Shown: positions 1-8,807, counted from the first letter of the stretch. The stretch: DNA of 64,000 nt from Nonomuraea africana (GCF_014873535.1 NZ_JADBEF010000001.1:6944001-7008000), one strand, 5' to 3'. Notes: a model not told the origin generated them from the letters alone. Made by a program: numbers and translations.

Positions 1-1302
1 CACCGGAGATCTGGGCACTGGGCAGCCGTCCAGCCGCTTGGCCTGATGAGCATCGACCTGGTGTGCATGACCCTCAGCGCGCTGGTGGCCGAGCAGACGC
101 CCTGGCGGGTCCTCCTCGCCTGCGTCCTGGTCATTGCGGTGAACGCCGCCGGCCGAGTGTACGAGCCAAGGATCCTGCCCTCCAGCCTCGACAGGGGCTT
201 CTGGCTGGCCGGAGCGGGGCTGGCCGCCTCTCTGGCCGCCTTCTGGCAATCAGCCTCGTTGCCCGTGACCGTGGTCGCCGCCGCCCTCTTCACCTTTCTG
301 GCCTTCTGCGGCAGATGCGTCTTCCACGCCACCATGCGCGGCGCGCGCAGGCGCGGCGGCACCAAGCCCGCCGTGGTGGTGGGCGCCAACCCGCACGGGC
401 ACCGCCTGGCCTCGGCCCTGCTCGGCTTTCCCGAGTACGGCCTGCTGCCGATCGGCTTCCTCGACGAGCGAACCGACAGGGAAACCGGGCCTCCGGTGCT
501 CGGCAAGCCTGACGACCTCGCCGAGATCTTCCGCATGCACGAGGTGCGAGCCGTGGTCATCGCGGGACAGAAGGAGCAGAGCCTGGCCAGGGCCGCCAGG
601 GCACTGGGCTGCGAGGTCTACTTCGCCCCCGAGCCAGGCGATCTGGTCCTGGACTTCGCCCCGCTGCGCGAGCACGTCAGGAGCTTTCCGCTGCTGCGCA
701 TGCGCCCAGACCCGCAGACTCGCCTGACCTGGCCGCTCAAGCGAGCACTCGACATCGCGGTCGCCATGGTCGGCCTGGTGATCAGCGCGCCGATCCTCGC
801 CGTATGCGCGGTCGTGGTGCGCTGGGAGATCGGCCCCGGCGTGCTGTTCAGGCAGCACAGGGTCGGCTGCGGCGGCAGGCCGATCGAGCTCATCAAGCTG
901 CGCACGCTCAAGCCGGTGGACGAGCAGGAGTCGGCCACCCGCTGGAGCATCGCCCACGACCACAGGCTCGGCCCCGTGGGAAGGTCGCTGCGCAGGTCCT
1001 CACTCGACGAGCTACCCCAGCTCTGGAACGTGCTCAAGGGCGACATGAGCATCGTGGGTCCCAGGCCGGAGCGCCCCTACTTCGTCGACCAGTTCTCCGC
1101 CACCACCCCCGGCTACCGCCTGCGGCACAGGGTGCCGGTCGGGATCACCGGCTGGGCGCAGATCCACGGGTTGCGCGGCGACACCTCGATCGAGGACAGG
1201 GCGCGCTTCGACAACCACTACATCGACGACTGGTCCCTCAGGACAGACTTCAAGATCATGCTCAGGACCGCCTGGTCCCTGCTCCGCCCGGGTGGAGGCT
1301 AG
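1..1302 (+). CDS. Polyprenyl-phosphate sugar-1-phosphate transferase, 5' end outside window
   Basis: This is a membrane enzyme that moves a sugar-1-phosphate from a nucleotide sugar to polyprenyl phosphate, the first step of exopolysaccharide repeat assembly. The reading frame is open to the first base, and the residues before the internal ATG at 46 look like the usual N-terminal helix, so the true start is probably upstream. N-terminal hydrophobic segments are followed by a nucleotide-binding-like stretch (VVVGANPHGHRLA). The catalytic bacterial sugar transferase domain begins near nt 736 (LKRALDIAVAMVGL), with KLRTL, DELPQLWNVLKGDMSIVGPRP and GITGWAQ motifs. It ends 2 nt before the next gene, so it heads an operon. 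The family call is firm; the sugar is unknown. Confidence 0.9.
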   Translation, partial: HRRSGHWAAVQPLGLMSIDLVCMTLSALVAEQTPWRVLLACVLVIAVNAAGRVYEPRILPSSLDRGFWLAGAGLAASLAAFWQSASLPVTVVAAALFTFLAFCGRCVFHATMRGARRRGGTKPAVVVGANPHGHRLASALLGFPEYGLLPIGFLDERTDRETGPPVLGKPDDLAEIFRMHEVRAVVIAGQKEQSLARAARALGCEVYFAPEPGDLVLDFAPLREHVRSFPLLRMRPDPQTRLTWPLKRALDIAVAMVGLVISAPILAVCAVVVRWEIGPGVLFRQHRVGCGGRPIELIKLRTLKPVDEQESATRWSIAHDHRLGPVGRSLRRSSLDELPQLWNVLKGDMSIVGPRPERPYFVDQFSATTPGYRLRHRVPVGITGWAQIHGLRGDTSIEDRARFDNHYIDDWSLRTDFKIMLRTAWSLLRPGGG

Positions 1303-1304
1303 GG

Positions 1305-2552
1305 ATGCGCGACCTGCTCTCCACGACCCTGGCACGCGGGCCGAGCCTCCTGGCCGCCTTGACCGTGCTGCTCACCTGCCTTCCCTCCGGCCAGGGGAAC
1401 CCGGGCGCGGCCGTCCACGTGACCATGGCCGATGTGGCGTCGGCGGCGCTGATCGCCGTGGCGGCGGCGTGCCTCGCGGGGGGCCGGCCACGCCTGCCCC
1501 AGCGCGCGCTCGTGCTCGCGCCCCTGGCGCTCGCGGTCACGGCCGCGACGCTGACCTCGGCCGACGCGCTGACCAGCATGCCCGGCTACCTCAGGTACCT
1601 GCAGGTCTTCGTGCTCATCCCGCTGGCCGTCCTGGTGACGCTGCGCGAGAAGGAAGACGCGTGGCTGGTGGGCGGCGCGCTGGTCGCCGCCGCGGCCGTG
1701 CAGGGCGCCGTCGGCTGCTACCAGGCGCTCACGGCGACCGGCGCGTCCTACGGGGGCGAGAGGGTGCGGGCCGTCGGCACGTTCGGCGCGCTCGACGTCA
1801 TGGGCATGGCGACAGTGGTCAGCTACGGATTGATCATCCTGTTCGCGCTCGGGCTGACCCTGCGCGGCAGGCCGAGGATCGCCGCGCTCGCGGGCTCGGG
1901 ACTGCTGGCCGTTCCGCTGGTCCTGTCGCTGAGCCGCGGCACGTGGCTCGCGCTCCTCTGCGCCGTGTTGGTCATGCTCGTCAGGTACGGCGCCAGGAGC
2001 GCCGCCCGCGTGGTGCTCGTCGCGTCCGCCGGCGCCGTCGTGCTGGTCTTCGGCTTCGGGGTGGGCTCGGACACGATCGGGCAGCGGCTGGCCTCCATCA
2101 CCTCCTCGATCTCCCAGCCCGACCAGTCGGTGAGCGACCGCTACAGCCTGTGGCAGACGGCAGGCGCGATGTGGCAGCACCACCCGCTGACCGGGGTGGG
2201 CCCTCGCAGGTTCGCCGAGCTGCGCGACAGCTACGCGCCGACCAGGCTGTCGTCGGGCAGCGACACCGACGACCCCGTCAACGGCTTCCAGCGGCAGCCG
2301 CTGCTGTCGCCGCACAACATGTACCTGCTCGTGCTGAGCGAGCAGGGCGTGCTCGGCCTCGCCGCCTTCGTGTTCTTCTTCGGGGCGCTGCTCCTCTGGA
2401 CGTCCATGCGGCGGGGGGTCGTGGTCGCGGGCCTGCTGACCTGGCAGATGGTCGACTTCGCCTACTCCGACATCGGTGGCGCGCCGACGCTGGTCATGGC
2501 CGTGATGCTGGGCCTGGCTCTCACCTGGGCCACGGACGGGTGGCCGCGATGA
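1305..2552 (+). CDS. O-antigen ligase/polymerase family membrane protein (Wzy-like)
   Basis: A 415-residue polytopic membrane protein with about ten hydrophobic segments. It carries the signatures of the O-antigen ligase/Wzy_C family: an LSLSRGTWLAL segment near residue 207 and a periplasmic-type loop followed by HHPLTGVGPRRF and SPHNMYLLVLSEQG. Family members polymerise lipid-linked repeats or ligate finished glycans on the outer face of the membrane. In a Gram-positive cluster with a flippase and a Wzz-like protein, polymerase is the likelier role (inference). The start ATG at 1305 lies 2 nt after the previous stop with GGTGGAGG just upstream. Its stop overlaps the next start (ATGA). Confidence 0.85.
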   Translation: MRDLLSTTLARGPSLLAALTVLLTCLPSGQGNPGAAVHVTMADVASAALIAVAAACLAGGRPRLPQRALVLAPLALAVTAATLTSADALTSMPGYLRYLQVFVLIPLAVLVTLREKEDAWLVGGALVAAAAVQGAVGCYQALTATGASYGGERVRAVGTFGALDVMGMATVVSYGLIILFALGLTLRGRPRIAALAGSGLLAVPLVLSLSRGTWLALLCAVLVMLVRYGARSAARVVLVASAGAVVLVFGFGVGSDTIGQRLASITSSISQPDQSVSDRYSLWQTAGAMWQHHPLTGVGPRRFAELRDSYAPTRLSSGSDTDDPVNGFQRQPLLSPHNMYLLVLSEQGVLGLAAFVFFFGALLLWTSMRRGVVVAGLLTWQMVDFAYSDIGGAPTLVMAVMLGLALTWATDGWPR

Positions 2553-4042
2553 CCACGACCGCCTCGGCCGGGCTGAAGGCCGCGAGCCTCACCGCCGTGC
2601 TCGTCGGATGCGGCTCGCTGCTCGGCTTCGGCCGCGACCTGTTGCTGGCCACGACCTTCGGCGCCGACTCCGCCACCGACGCCTTCCTCGTCGCCTGGAT
2701 GATCCCCGAGACCGCCGCGCCGCTGCTGATCGAGGGCGCCATGGCCTTCCTGCTGGTGCCGCTGTTCAGCAGGGCGGTCGAGCAGGGCGGCGACGTCAGG
2801 TACCTGGTGGCCGCGACGCTGCCGCACATGGTCGTCGCACTGTTGTGCCTCACCGTGCTGACCGCGGCGGGCGCTCCGTGGCTGGTGGCCCTGCTGACTC
2901 CTGGCATCGCCGACCCCGAGCTGGCCGTCCGCTGCATGCGGCTCACCTCCGTGACGGTCCTGATGTTCGGGCTGGCCGGCTACCTGAGCGCGGCGCTGCG
3001 CGCGCAGCACGCCTTCGGCCCGCCCGCCGCCATCACCATGGCCTACAACCTGGGCATCATCGCCTGCCTCTGGACCTTCCAGGAGGTCGGCGTGTCCGCG
3101 GCCGCGGTAGGCGTCGCCCTCGGCGCCATGGGCATGGTGCTGATCCAGGCCCCCGCCTTCGTCAAGCGGTGCGGACGGCCACGCAGGCCGGCCCGCAGGA
3201 TGCTGCTGCCGCTCGGGGCGTTCGTGCCGATCGCGGCCTTCACCCTCGAACGCCAGGGGCAGGTGCTCGTCGAGCGGTTCGTCGGATCGTCGCTGCCCGA
3301 AGGGTCGATCTCGCACCTCAACTACGCCCAGAAGATCGCCCAGGTGCCGATGATCCTCTCACTGATCGTCGCCACCGTCACCTTCCCCCACCTCGTGCGG
3401 GCCATCACCGCGGGTGACGGCGCCGCCGTGTGGCGCAGGCTGACCGACGACGTGGTGGTGGCGGCGGCGATCGTGCTGGCGGCCACCGCGGTGCTGGTCG
3501 TGTGCGCGCCCGACATCGTGCGGGTGCTGCTGCAGCACGGCGCGTTCACCGACGCCGACGCCGAGGCCACCGCCCAGATCATGCGCGTCTACTCGCTCGG
3601 GCTGCTCGGCCAGGCCGTCGTCGGAGTCGTGTGCAGGGTGTTCTTCTGCGGCACCCGCCCGGCCTGGTACCCGGCGCTGGCGATGGCCGCGGGGCTGGCC
3701 GCGACCATCGCGCTGGCCATCCCTCCATGGGGCGTGGCCGGGATCGCGGCGGCCAACGCGGCCGGCATCACGCTGAGCGCGGCGATCCTGCTCGCGGGCC
3801 TACGCGGCCCCGCCATCGGCCTGCCTCCGCGCGCCATCGCGGGGCCGGCCGTCCGCCTGGTCCTGGCCGCGGTGCTCGCCGCCGCGGCCGGGTGGGGCAC
3901 TCGTTCGCTGCTTGCGGGTCTGCCGTCGGCGGCCGTCCTGGCGCTGACCGCGGCTGTTACGGCGGCGGCGTTCTACGCCGTCGCGGCACTCACGGGAACA
4001 GAGGAGATCACCAGAATGATCAGGATGCGAGGGCGCGCGTGA
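2549..4042 (+). CDS. MurJ/Wzx-type lipid-linked oligosaccharide flippase
   Basis: A 497-residue protein with roughly 13-14 hydrophobic segments. It matches the MurJ/MviN branch of the MOP flippases: N-terminal LLGFGRDLLLATTFGADSATDAFLVAWMIPE, then YNLGIIACL, and a central NYAQKIAQVPMIL segment. These proteins turn lipid-linked sugars across the membrane. Placement between a polymerase-like gene and glycan-modifying genes suggests it exports the repeat unit of this cluster rather than lipid II (inference). ATG 2549 overlaps the upstream stop by 4 nt, indicating translational coupling. Its own stop overlaps the GTG of the deacetylase. Confidence 0.88.
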   Translation: MTTTASAGLKAASLTAVLVGCGSLLGFGRDLLLATTFGADSATDAFLVAWMIPETAAPLLIEGAMAFLLVPLFSRAVEQGGDVRYLVAATLPHMVVALLCLTVLTAAGAPWLVALLTPGIADPELAVRCMRLTSVTVLMFGLAGYLSAALRAQHAFGPPAAITMAYNLGIIACLWTFQEVGVSAAAVGVALGAMGMVLIQAPAFVKRCGRPRRPARRMLLPLGAFVPIAAFTLERQGQVLVERFVGSSLPEGSISHLNYAQKIAQVPMILSLIVATVTFPHLVRAITAGDGAAVWRRLTDDVVVAAAIVLAATAVLVVCAPDIVRVLLQHGAFTDADAEATAQIMRVYSLGLLGQAVVGVVCRVFFCGTRPAWYPALAMAAGLAATIALAIPPWGVAGIAAANAAGITLSAAILLAGLRGPAIGLPPRAIAGPAVRLVLAAVLAAAAGWGTRSLLAGLPSAAVLALTAAVTAAAFYAVAALTGTEEITRMIRMRGRA

Positions 4043-4740
4043 CCGCCATGCCGCTCGTCCTCATGTACCACTCGGTGACGAAGTACGATGCCGACCCCCT
4101 GAACATCACCGTCTCGCCCGACCGGTTCGCCGCCCAGCTGCGCTGGCTGGCCAGGCGCGGGCTGCGCGGGGTCTCGATGCGCGAGCTGCTGGCCGCCAGA
4201 CGCGCCGATACGGCACGCGGCCTGGTCGGCCTCACCTTCGACGACGGCTACGCCGACTTCGTGAGCGAGGTCGTGCCCGCCCTGCTGGCGCAGCGCTTCA
4301 CCGCGACGGTGTTCATGGTCTCCGGCCTGATCGGCGGCTGCAACGAGTGGGACGCCGGCCATCCCCTCAAGCCGCTCATGGACGCCGACGACCTGCGCAG
4401 GGCGGCCCGCCACGGCATGGAGATCGGCTCGCACTCCGTGGGGCACCCCTCGCTGATCTCGCTGACGGGCGCCGAGCTCAGGCACGAGCTGACGGCGAGC
4501 AAGGCGGCGCTCGAAGACGTCGTGGACGCCGAGGTCACCGGCTTCTGCTACCCCTACGGCCACGTCGGCGGCCGCGAGGTCGCCGCGGTCAGGGGCGCGG
4601 GTTACGACTACGCGTGCGCCATCTGGAAGTCCGAGCACACCGGCCCGCACGCGCTGCCACGCACCTACGTCGGCGACAGGGACGGGTCGCTGCGGCTGCA
4701 CGCCAAGAAGCTACGGCACCGGATGCGGTGGGGGTCGTGA
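4039..4740 (+). CDS. Polysaccharide deacetylase (NodB domain, CE4)
   Basis: A 233-residue NodB-type deacetylase. It shows YHSV at the start, the metal-binding Asp pair in LTFDDGYADF near residue 65, the H-xxx-H metal site in SHSVGHPS near residue 135, and FCYPYGH further on. The family removes N- or O-acetyl groups from glycans using a divalent metal. No signal peptide is visible, so it probably acts on lipid-linked intermediates in the cytoplasm, which is unusual for secreted CE4 enzymes. GTG 4039 overlaps the previous stop (GTGA); ATG 4048 is an alternative. The next gene overlaps its stop in the same way. Confidence 0.88.
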   Translation: MTAMPLVLMYHSVTKYDADPLNITVSPDRFAAQLRWLARRGLRGVSMRELLAARRADTARGLVGLTFDDGYADFVSEVVPALLAQRFTATVFMVSGLIGGCNEWDAGHPLKPLMDADDLRRAARHGMEIGSHSVGHPSLISLTGAELRHELTASKAALEDVVDAEVTGFCYPYGHVGGREVAAVRGAGYDYACAIWKSEHTGPHALPRTYVGDRDGSLRLHAKKLRHRMRWGS

Positions 4741-5837
4741 AAGTCCTGCACGTCATCACCGGCCTGGCGGCGGGCGGCGCGGAACAGCAGCTGAGGACGC
4801 AGCTGCCGTACATGAGCGCCGACTGCGAGGTCGCGGTGCTGACGGGTGCGGGCGTGGTGGCGGAAGCCATCAGCGCGACGGGCGTCCCCGTCCATCGCCT
4901 CGACATGCGGGGCAACCGCGACGTGCGCGCGCTCGGCCGGCTGGCCAGGCTGATGCGGGCCGGCCGCTACGAGGTGGTGCACACGCACCTGTACCGCGCC
5001 TGCGTCTACGGGCGGGTGGCCGCGCGGCTCGCGAACGTGCCCGCGATCGTGGCGACCGAGCACTCGATCGGGAGGGAGCAGATCGAGGGCCGCCGCATCA
5101 CCCAGCCGATCAGGGCGCTGTACCTGGCCAGCGAGCTGCTCGGGCACGTCACCGTGGCGGTCTCCCCCACGGTGGCCGACCGGCTGGCCCTGTGGGGGGT
5201 CCCCCGATCGCGCATCGTGGTGATCGCCAACGGCGTCGACGCGGGCGCGTTCCGCTACGACCCGCGCCTGCGCGAGCGGACCCGCGACACGCTCGGCCTT
5301 CCGCGCGACGCGTTCGTGGTCGGCGGCGTCGGGCGGCTGGAGCCCGGCAAGCGCTTCGACCTGCTCATCGAGGCGATGCCGGGGCTGGACGACGCCTTCC
5401 TGCTGCTGGTCGGGATCGGATCCCGCCGGCGGCAGCTCGAGGAACTCGCCCGCACGCTCGGAGTCGAGCGCCGCGTGGTCTTCACAGGGGAGTCTCCCGA
5501 CCCGCGAGCCATGCTGTCGGCGATGGACGTGCTGGCCGCGCCCTCACAGGAGGAGACGTTCGGCCTGGCCGTCATCGAGGCGCTCGCGGCGGGACTGCCT
5601 GTCCTCTACGACACCTGCCCCGCCATCGACGACCTGCCGCCGGGCGCCGCTCCAGGAGCGCGCCGCGTCATGCCGGCCAGGCTGAGCGCCGAGATCGGCG
5701 CGCTGGCCCGCGCCCGGCCGACGAGGCTGACGCCCCCCAGAGCCGTCCGGCTCTACGACATCCGACATCAAGTGAAGCAACTGGAAGCGCTATACCGGCG
5801 CCTGCTGGGCGCCCAGGCCAGCGAGGAGTGGCGATGA
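4737..5837 (+). CDS. GT4-family glycosyltransferase
   Basis: A 366-residue GT-B-fold glycosyltransferase of family 4. The N-terminal domain begins KVLHVITGLAAGGAEQQL, the donor side has VANGVD-like and GVGRLEPGKRFDLLIEA motifs, and the nucleotide-sugar site EETFGLAVIEALAAGLPVL contains the E-x7-E pair typical of retaining GT4 enzymes. It likely adds a sugar to the lipid-linked repeat on the cytoplasmic face. Start GTG 4737 overlaps the deacetylase stop (GTGA), and its own stop overlaps the next ATG. The acceptor and sugar cannot be deduced. Confidence 0.9.
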   Translation: MKVLHVITGLAAGGAEQQLRTQLPYMSADCEVAVLTGAGVVAEAISATGVPVHRLDMRGNRDVRALGRLARLMRAGRYEVVHTHLYRACVYGRVAARLANVPAIVATEHSIGREQIEGRRITQPIRALYLASELLGHVTVAVSPTVADRLALWGVPRSRIVVIANGVDAGAFRYDPRLRERTRDTLGLPRDAFVVGGVGRLEPGKRFDLLIEAMPGLDDAFLLLVGIGSRRRQLEELARTLGVERRVVFTGESPDPRAMLSAMDVLAAPSQEETFGLAVIEALAAGLPVLYDTCPAIDDLPPGAAPGARRVMPARLSAEIGALARARPTRLTPPRAVRLYDIRHQVKQLEALYRRLLGAQASEEWR

Positions 5838-6403
5838 TATGGACGCGGGCACGCGAGATGAAGTGGCTGACGCGATGGTGGCTGCCGCTGTCCCTGGTCC
5901 TCGGGGCGCTGGGCGGCCTCTTCTACTCGCTGGCGAAGGAGACCGTCTACAGCTCTGACGCGTACGTGGTGGTGGTCGCCGCCGGCGATCCGGGGCAGTC
6001 GACGAACTTCGCGCAGGCCTATGCCAGGATCGTCGCCCAGCCCGGCCTGATCACCAGCGGGGAGCAGGCGCGCCGGACGCTGAGCGCCTCCGCCTCGCCC
6101 GACGCCCCGCTGGTGCGGCTCACCGCCATCGCGCCCACCGCCCGGGAGGCGGTCGAGCGGGCCGACCAGGCCGCGACTGCGTTGATCTCCTACGCGAACA
6201 TGCAGGCGGCCAACACGGGAGTACGGCTGGCCAGCTTCGCCAGCGCCTCCATGCCGCTCGCGCCGTCGTCGCCGGTGCCGCTGCTCAACGTGGGCATCGG
6301 GGCTGCGGGGGCGGTGCTCGTCGCCGGGCTGGTCTTCCTCGCCTCGCCGTCCGCGGCGAGCGGGCCGCGCCGGTCGCCCGCGCTGACCGGAGCCGAGGCG
6401 TGA
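5834..6403 (+). CDS. Wzz-like chain-length/co-polymerase protein
   Basis: A 189-residue membrane protein with one hydrophobic segment near residues 14-34 and another near 148-170, separated by a soluble region (SDAYVVVVAAGDPG...). This two-helix plan with an outside domain is that of Wzz/KfeA-type chain-length determinants, but it is short and has no cytoplasmic tyrosine kinase domain. In actinomycete clusters the kinase is often a separate gene; none is visible here. It probably helps set chain length or organises the export complex (inference). It overlaps both neighbours by 4 nt, as expected of a single operon. Confidence 0.7.
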   Translation: MIWTRAREMKWLTRWWLPLSLVLGALGGLFYSLAKETVYSSDAYVVVVAAGDPGQSTNFAQAYARIVAQPGLITSGEQARRTLSASASPDAPLVRLTAIAPTAREAVERADQAATALISYANMQAANTGVRLASFASASMPLAPSSPVPLLNVGIGAAGAVLVAGLVFLASPSAASGPRRSPALTGAEA

Positions 6404-7893
6404 GGCGCGCCGGCCGTACGGCGGGGGCCGGGGCAGCCCCGCGCGTCCTGCACGTGGCGCAGCCTGTGGACGGCGGCGTCGGCGCCTACGTGGCGGCGGT
6501 GGCGGCCGACCAGGCACGGCGGGGCTGGCAGGTCGCGGTCGCCTGCCCAGGAGAGGGTCCGCTGCCCGCCCGCCTCGCCGAGCAGGGCGTTCCGCGGCTC
6601 GACTGGCGGGCGGGCCGCTCACCCGGCCTCGCCGATCTCCCCGCCGCGCTGCGGGTCCGGAGGCTGGTCCGCGACTTCGCCCCCGACGCCGTCCACCTGC
6701 ATTCCGCCAAGGCGGGCCTGGCGGGCAGAGCCGCCATCCGGGGAAGGATCCCCACGCTGTTCCAGCCGCACGGCTGGTCGTGGCTCGCCGCCCGTGGGCT
6801 CGTCGCCGCGATGGCGCTGGAGTGGGAGCGAGCCGCCGTGCGCTGGGCCGACGTGCTCGTGTGCGTGGGCGAGGGCGAGGCGGCGACCGCCCTGCGGAAC
6901 GACGTGCGGGGCAACCTGGCGATCGTGCGCAACGGCGTCGACCTCCGGCGGTTCAGGCCCGCGGGCGGTCAGGAGCGGGCCGCGGCGCGGGCCCGCCACG
7001 GCATCCCCGACGGCGCGCCGCTGGCCGTCTGCGTCGGCAGGGTCACTCGCCAGAAGGGGCAGGACCTGCTGCTGTCCGCGTGGGAGCTGGTGAGCGAGGA
7101 GTGCGGGGCGGCGAGGCTGGCGATCGTCGGCGACGGCGACCTGCTCGAGGCGCTGCGCTCACGGAACGTCCCCGGCGTTCACTTCGCGGGCCCCGTCGCC
7201 GATCCCCGCTCCTGGTACGCCGCCGCCGACGTGGTGGTGCTGCCCTCGCGCTGGGAAGGTCTGCCGCTCACCGCGCTCGAGGCCCTGGCCACGGGGCGGG
7301 CGCTGGTCGCCGCCGATGTGCCGGGCCTGGCCGAGGTGGTCGGCGAGAAGGTGGGCGCGGCCGTGCCCGCGGGGGATGTCGCGGCGCTCGCGGGGGCGCT
7401 GCTGCTCAGGCTCACGCAGCCGGAGCTCGCCGCCGCCGAAGGACGCGCCGCCGCGCTGCTGTCGCTGTCGTACGACGACTCCGTGGCGCTCGACGCGCTC
7501 GCCGAGCACACGCTCCGGCTCGTGGGCGCGTCCTGCGGAACGGGCCTGGGCACCAGCGCCGCGCCGACGGGCGCGGCGAGGACGGCCGAGGGCGCGGGAA
7601 CGGGGGTGGCGGGTGCCCCAGGAGCCGGCGTCGGGGTGGCGGCGATCAGCACGGAGGGGGCCGGTGTCCCGGGAACGGGCGTGGCGACCGCCGGCACGAC
7701 CGCGGTCGGCGTGGCGGGAGCCGGTGTGACCGGAGTGGGTGTGACGGATGTGGGTGTGGCAGGCATGGATGTGACGGGCGTGGGCGTGGCAGGCGTAGGC
7801 GTGACGGCGGACGCCGGGGGCCGCAGCATCTCGCGGAAGACCGCCGACGAGCGCGGGTTCGACGAGCACTGCCAGACACCGTGCGAGCAGTAG
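6400..7893 (+). CDS. GT4 glycosyltransferase with a low-complexity elastin-like C-terminal tail
   Basis: A 497-residue protein. Residues 1-375 form a complete GT4 enzyme (LHVAQPVDGGVGAYVAAVA at the N-terminus, CVGRVTRQKGQDLLL, then SRWEGLPLTALEALATG with the E-x7-E site). The last ~120 residues are unusual: a Gly/Val/Ala-rich tail containing VGVxG pentapeptides encoded by 15-bp repeats, then a stretch that is purely the complement of the opposite-strand glycosidase. The only in-frame stop is at 7891-7893, so if the enzyme is real the tail is translated. GTG 6400 overlaps the previous stop. The normal family length is about 370-390 residues. The enzyme call is firm; the tail function is unknown. 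Confidence 0.85.
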   Translation: MRRAGRTAGAGAAPRVLHVAQPVDGGVGAYVAAVAADQARRGWQVAVACPGEGPLPARLAEQGVPRLDWRAGRSPGLADLPAALRVRRLVRDFAPDAVHLHSAKAGLAGRAAIRGRIPTLFQPHGWSWLAARGLVAAMALEWERAAVRWADVLVCVGEGEAATALRNDVRGNLAIVRNGVDLRRFRPAGGQERAAARARHGIPDGAPLAVCVGRVTRQKGQDLLLSAWELVSEECGAARLAIVGDGDLLEALRSRNVPGVHFAGPVADPRSWYAAADVVVLPSRWEGLPLTALEALATGRALVAADVPGLAEVVGEKVGAAVPAGDVAALAGALLLRLTQPELAAAEGRAAALLSLSYDDSVALDALAEHTLRLVGASCGTGLGTSAAPTGAARTAEGAGTGVAGAPGAGVGVAAISTEGAGVPGTGVATAGTTAVGVAGAGVTGVGVTDVGVAGMDVTGVGVAGVGVTADAGGRSISRKTADERGFDEHCQTPCEQ

Positions 7894-8807
7894 TCGGCGA
7901 TCGAGTGATACACCACGTCGTGCCTGGCGATCCAGGCCAGCATCCGGCGCACGTAGTCGGGACGGTCGCCGTAGCGGAACAGCCCCCACTCGGGGAAGGA
8001 GATCGGCTTGCCCCGCTTCCTCGCGAAGTCGGCCTGCTCCTGCAGCCCGTACGGCTGATTGACGTAGTCGGAGAACTTGCGTCCCGGCCCCTGGTCGTAG
8101 CTGTCCATTCCGATGATGTCGACCACGTCGTCGCCCGGGTAGCACTTGGTCCAGGGGATCGCGTCGCGTCCTCGGTTGGGCGCGAAGTCGAAGCGGAAGC
8201 GCTGCCCCGGCACGGAGCGCATGGCCGTGACGATGCGCCGCCAGTAGTTCTTCCACGCCGTCGGGTTGGGCGCGCAACGGCTGGAGTAGGTGGTGCCGTT
8301 CATCTCCCAGCCGAGCACGATGATGGTGTCGGGCGCGTTCGCGGCCACCAGTTTCTGCGCCAGCCGTTCGAAGATCGTGTCGAAGGCCCCATGGGCTCCC
8401 GCGGACAGCAGCACGGAGACCGTGCTGTCGGGGAGATCGCCCTCGTTCGGCGTGATCATGGGGACGTTCAGCGCCAGGATCCGGCCAGGCTTGGCGGCGC
8501 GCCAGCTCGTCCAGGGATCGAGGATGAAACCGGGTCCCTGGAGCGCCGCCCAGTTCTCGCCGGGCAGGTAGGTACGGCCGACCGTCACCTCCGCGCCCAG
8601 CCACGCTTCGAATCGGGGCAGCCGTTTGACGCCGCGCGCGTCGGAGGCCAGAAAAACGCCGAGGCCGGCGCTTTTCTTCGGCTCGGCCCGCAGTGCTCCG
8701 TTCACGCCCCCGTTCGTGGCGAGCCACGCAATCGCCGCCGATCCAGCGACTGCCGAAAAAAGCCAGCGAATGTGTCCCTTTTTGGGTGTCATGGCGAATG
8801 TCCCCAT
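7179..8807 (-). CDS. Secreted GH26-like glycoside hydrolase with Pro/Thr-rich tail
   Basis: A 542-residue protein. An N-terminal signal or anchor (HIRWLFSAVAGSAAIAWLA) precedes a TIM-barrel domain up to about residue 330. Two likely catalytic glutamates are visible: GWEMNG near residue 168 (acid/base) and FPEWG near 273 (nucleophile), as in GH26 mannanase-like enzymes. Residues 331-430 are ATPTP/VTPTP pentapeptides resembling a wall-spanning linker. Residues after 430 are complementary to the glycosyltransferase and Ser/Ala-rich. ATG 8807 is used here; ATG 8792, with GGGGA eight bases upstream, may be the real start. It probably trims the polysaccharide made by the operon (inference). Substrate unknown. 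Confidence 0.8.
   Translation of the reverse strand: MGTFAMTPKKGHIRWLFSAVAGSAAIAWLATNGGVNGALRAEPKKSAGLGVFLASDARGVKRLPRFEAWLGAEVTVGRTYLPGENWAALQGPGFILDPWTSWRAAKPGRILALNVPMITPNEGDLPDSTVSVLLSAGAHGAFDTIFERLAQKLVAANAPDTIIVLGWEMNGTTYSSRCAPNPTAWKNYWRRIVTAMRSVPGQRFRFDFAPNRGRDAIPWTKCYPGDDVVDIIGMDSYDQGPGRKFSDYVNQPYGLQEQADFARKRGKPISFPEWGLFRYGDRPDYVRRMLAWIARHDVVYHSIADYCSHGVWQCSSNPRSSAVFREMLRPPASAVTPTPATPTPVTSMPATPTSVTPTPVTPAPATPTAVVPAVATPVPGTPAPSVLIAATPTPAPGAPATPVPAPSAVLAAPVGAALVPRPVPQDAPTSRSVCSASASSATESSYDSDSSAAARPSAAASSGCVSLSSSAPASAATSPAGTAAPTFSPTTSARPGTSAATSARPVARASSAVSGRPSQREGSTTTSAAAYQERGSATGPAK
7705..7809. repeat. Seven tandem 15-bp units shared by two convergent genes
   Basis: Seven imperfect units of the form GTGGGYGTGRCRGGY occur head to tail. 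Read on the plus strand they encode VGVxG pentapeptides at the tail of the glycosyltransferase; read on the minus strand they encode ATPTP/VTPTP pentapeptides of the glycosidase linker. Both frames place their third codon positions on the same coordinates, so G/C at wobble positions cannot tell which frame is under selection. Confidence 0.85.

Noticed and set aside
7705..7809. Short regular repeats that might be a CRISPR array
   Set aside because: Units are 15 bp, contiguous and without spacers, in coding frames on both strands; it is a protein-coding tandem repeat.
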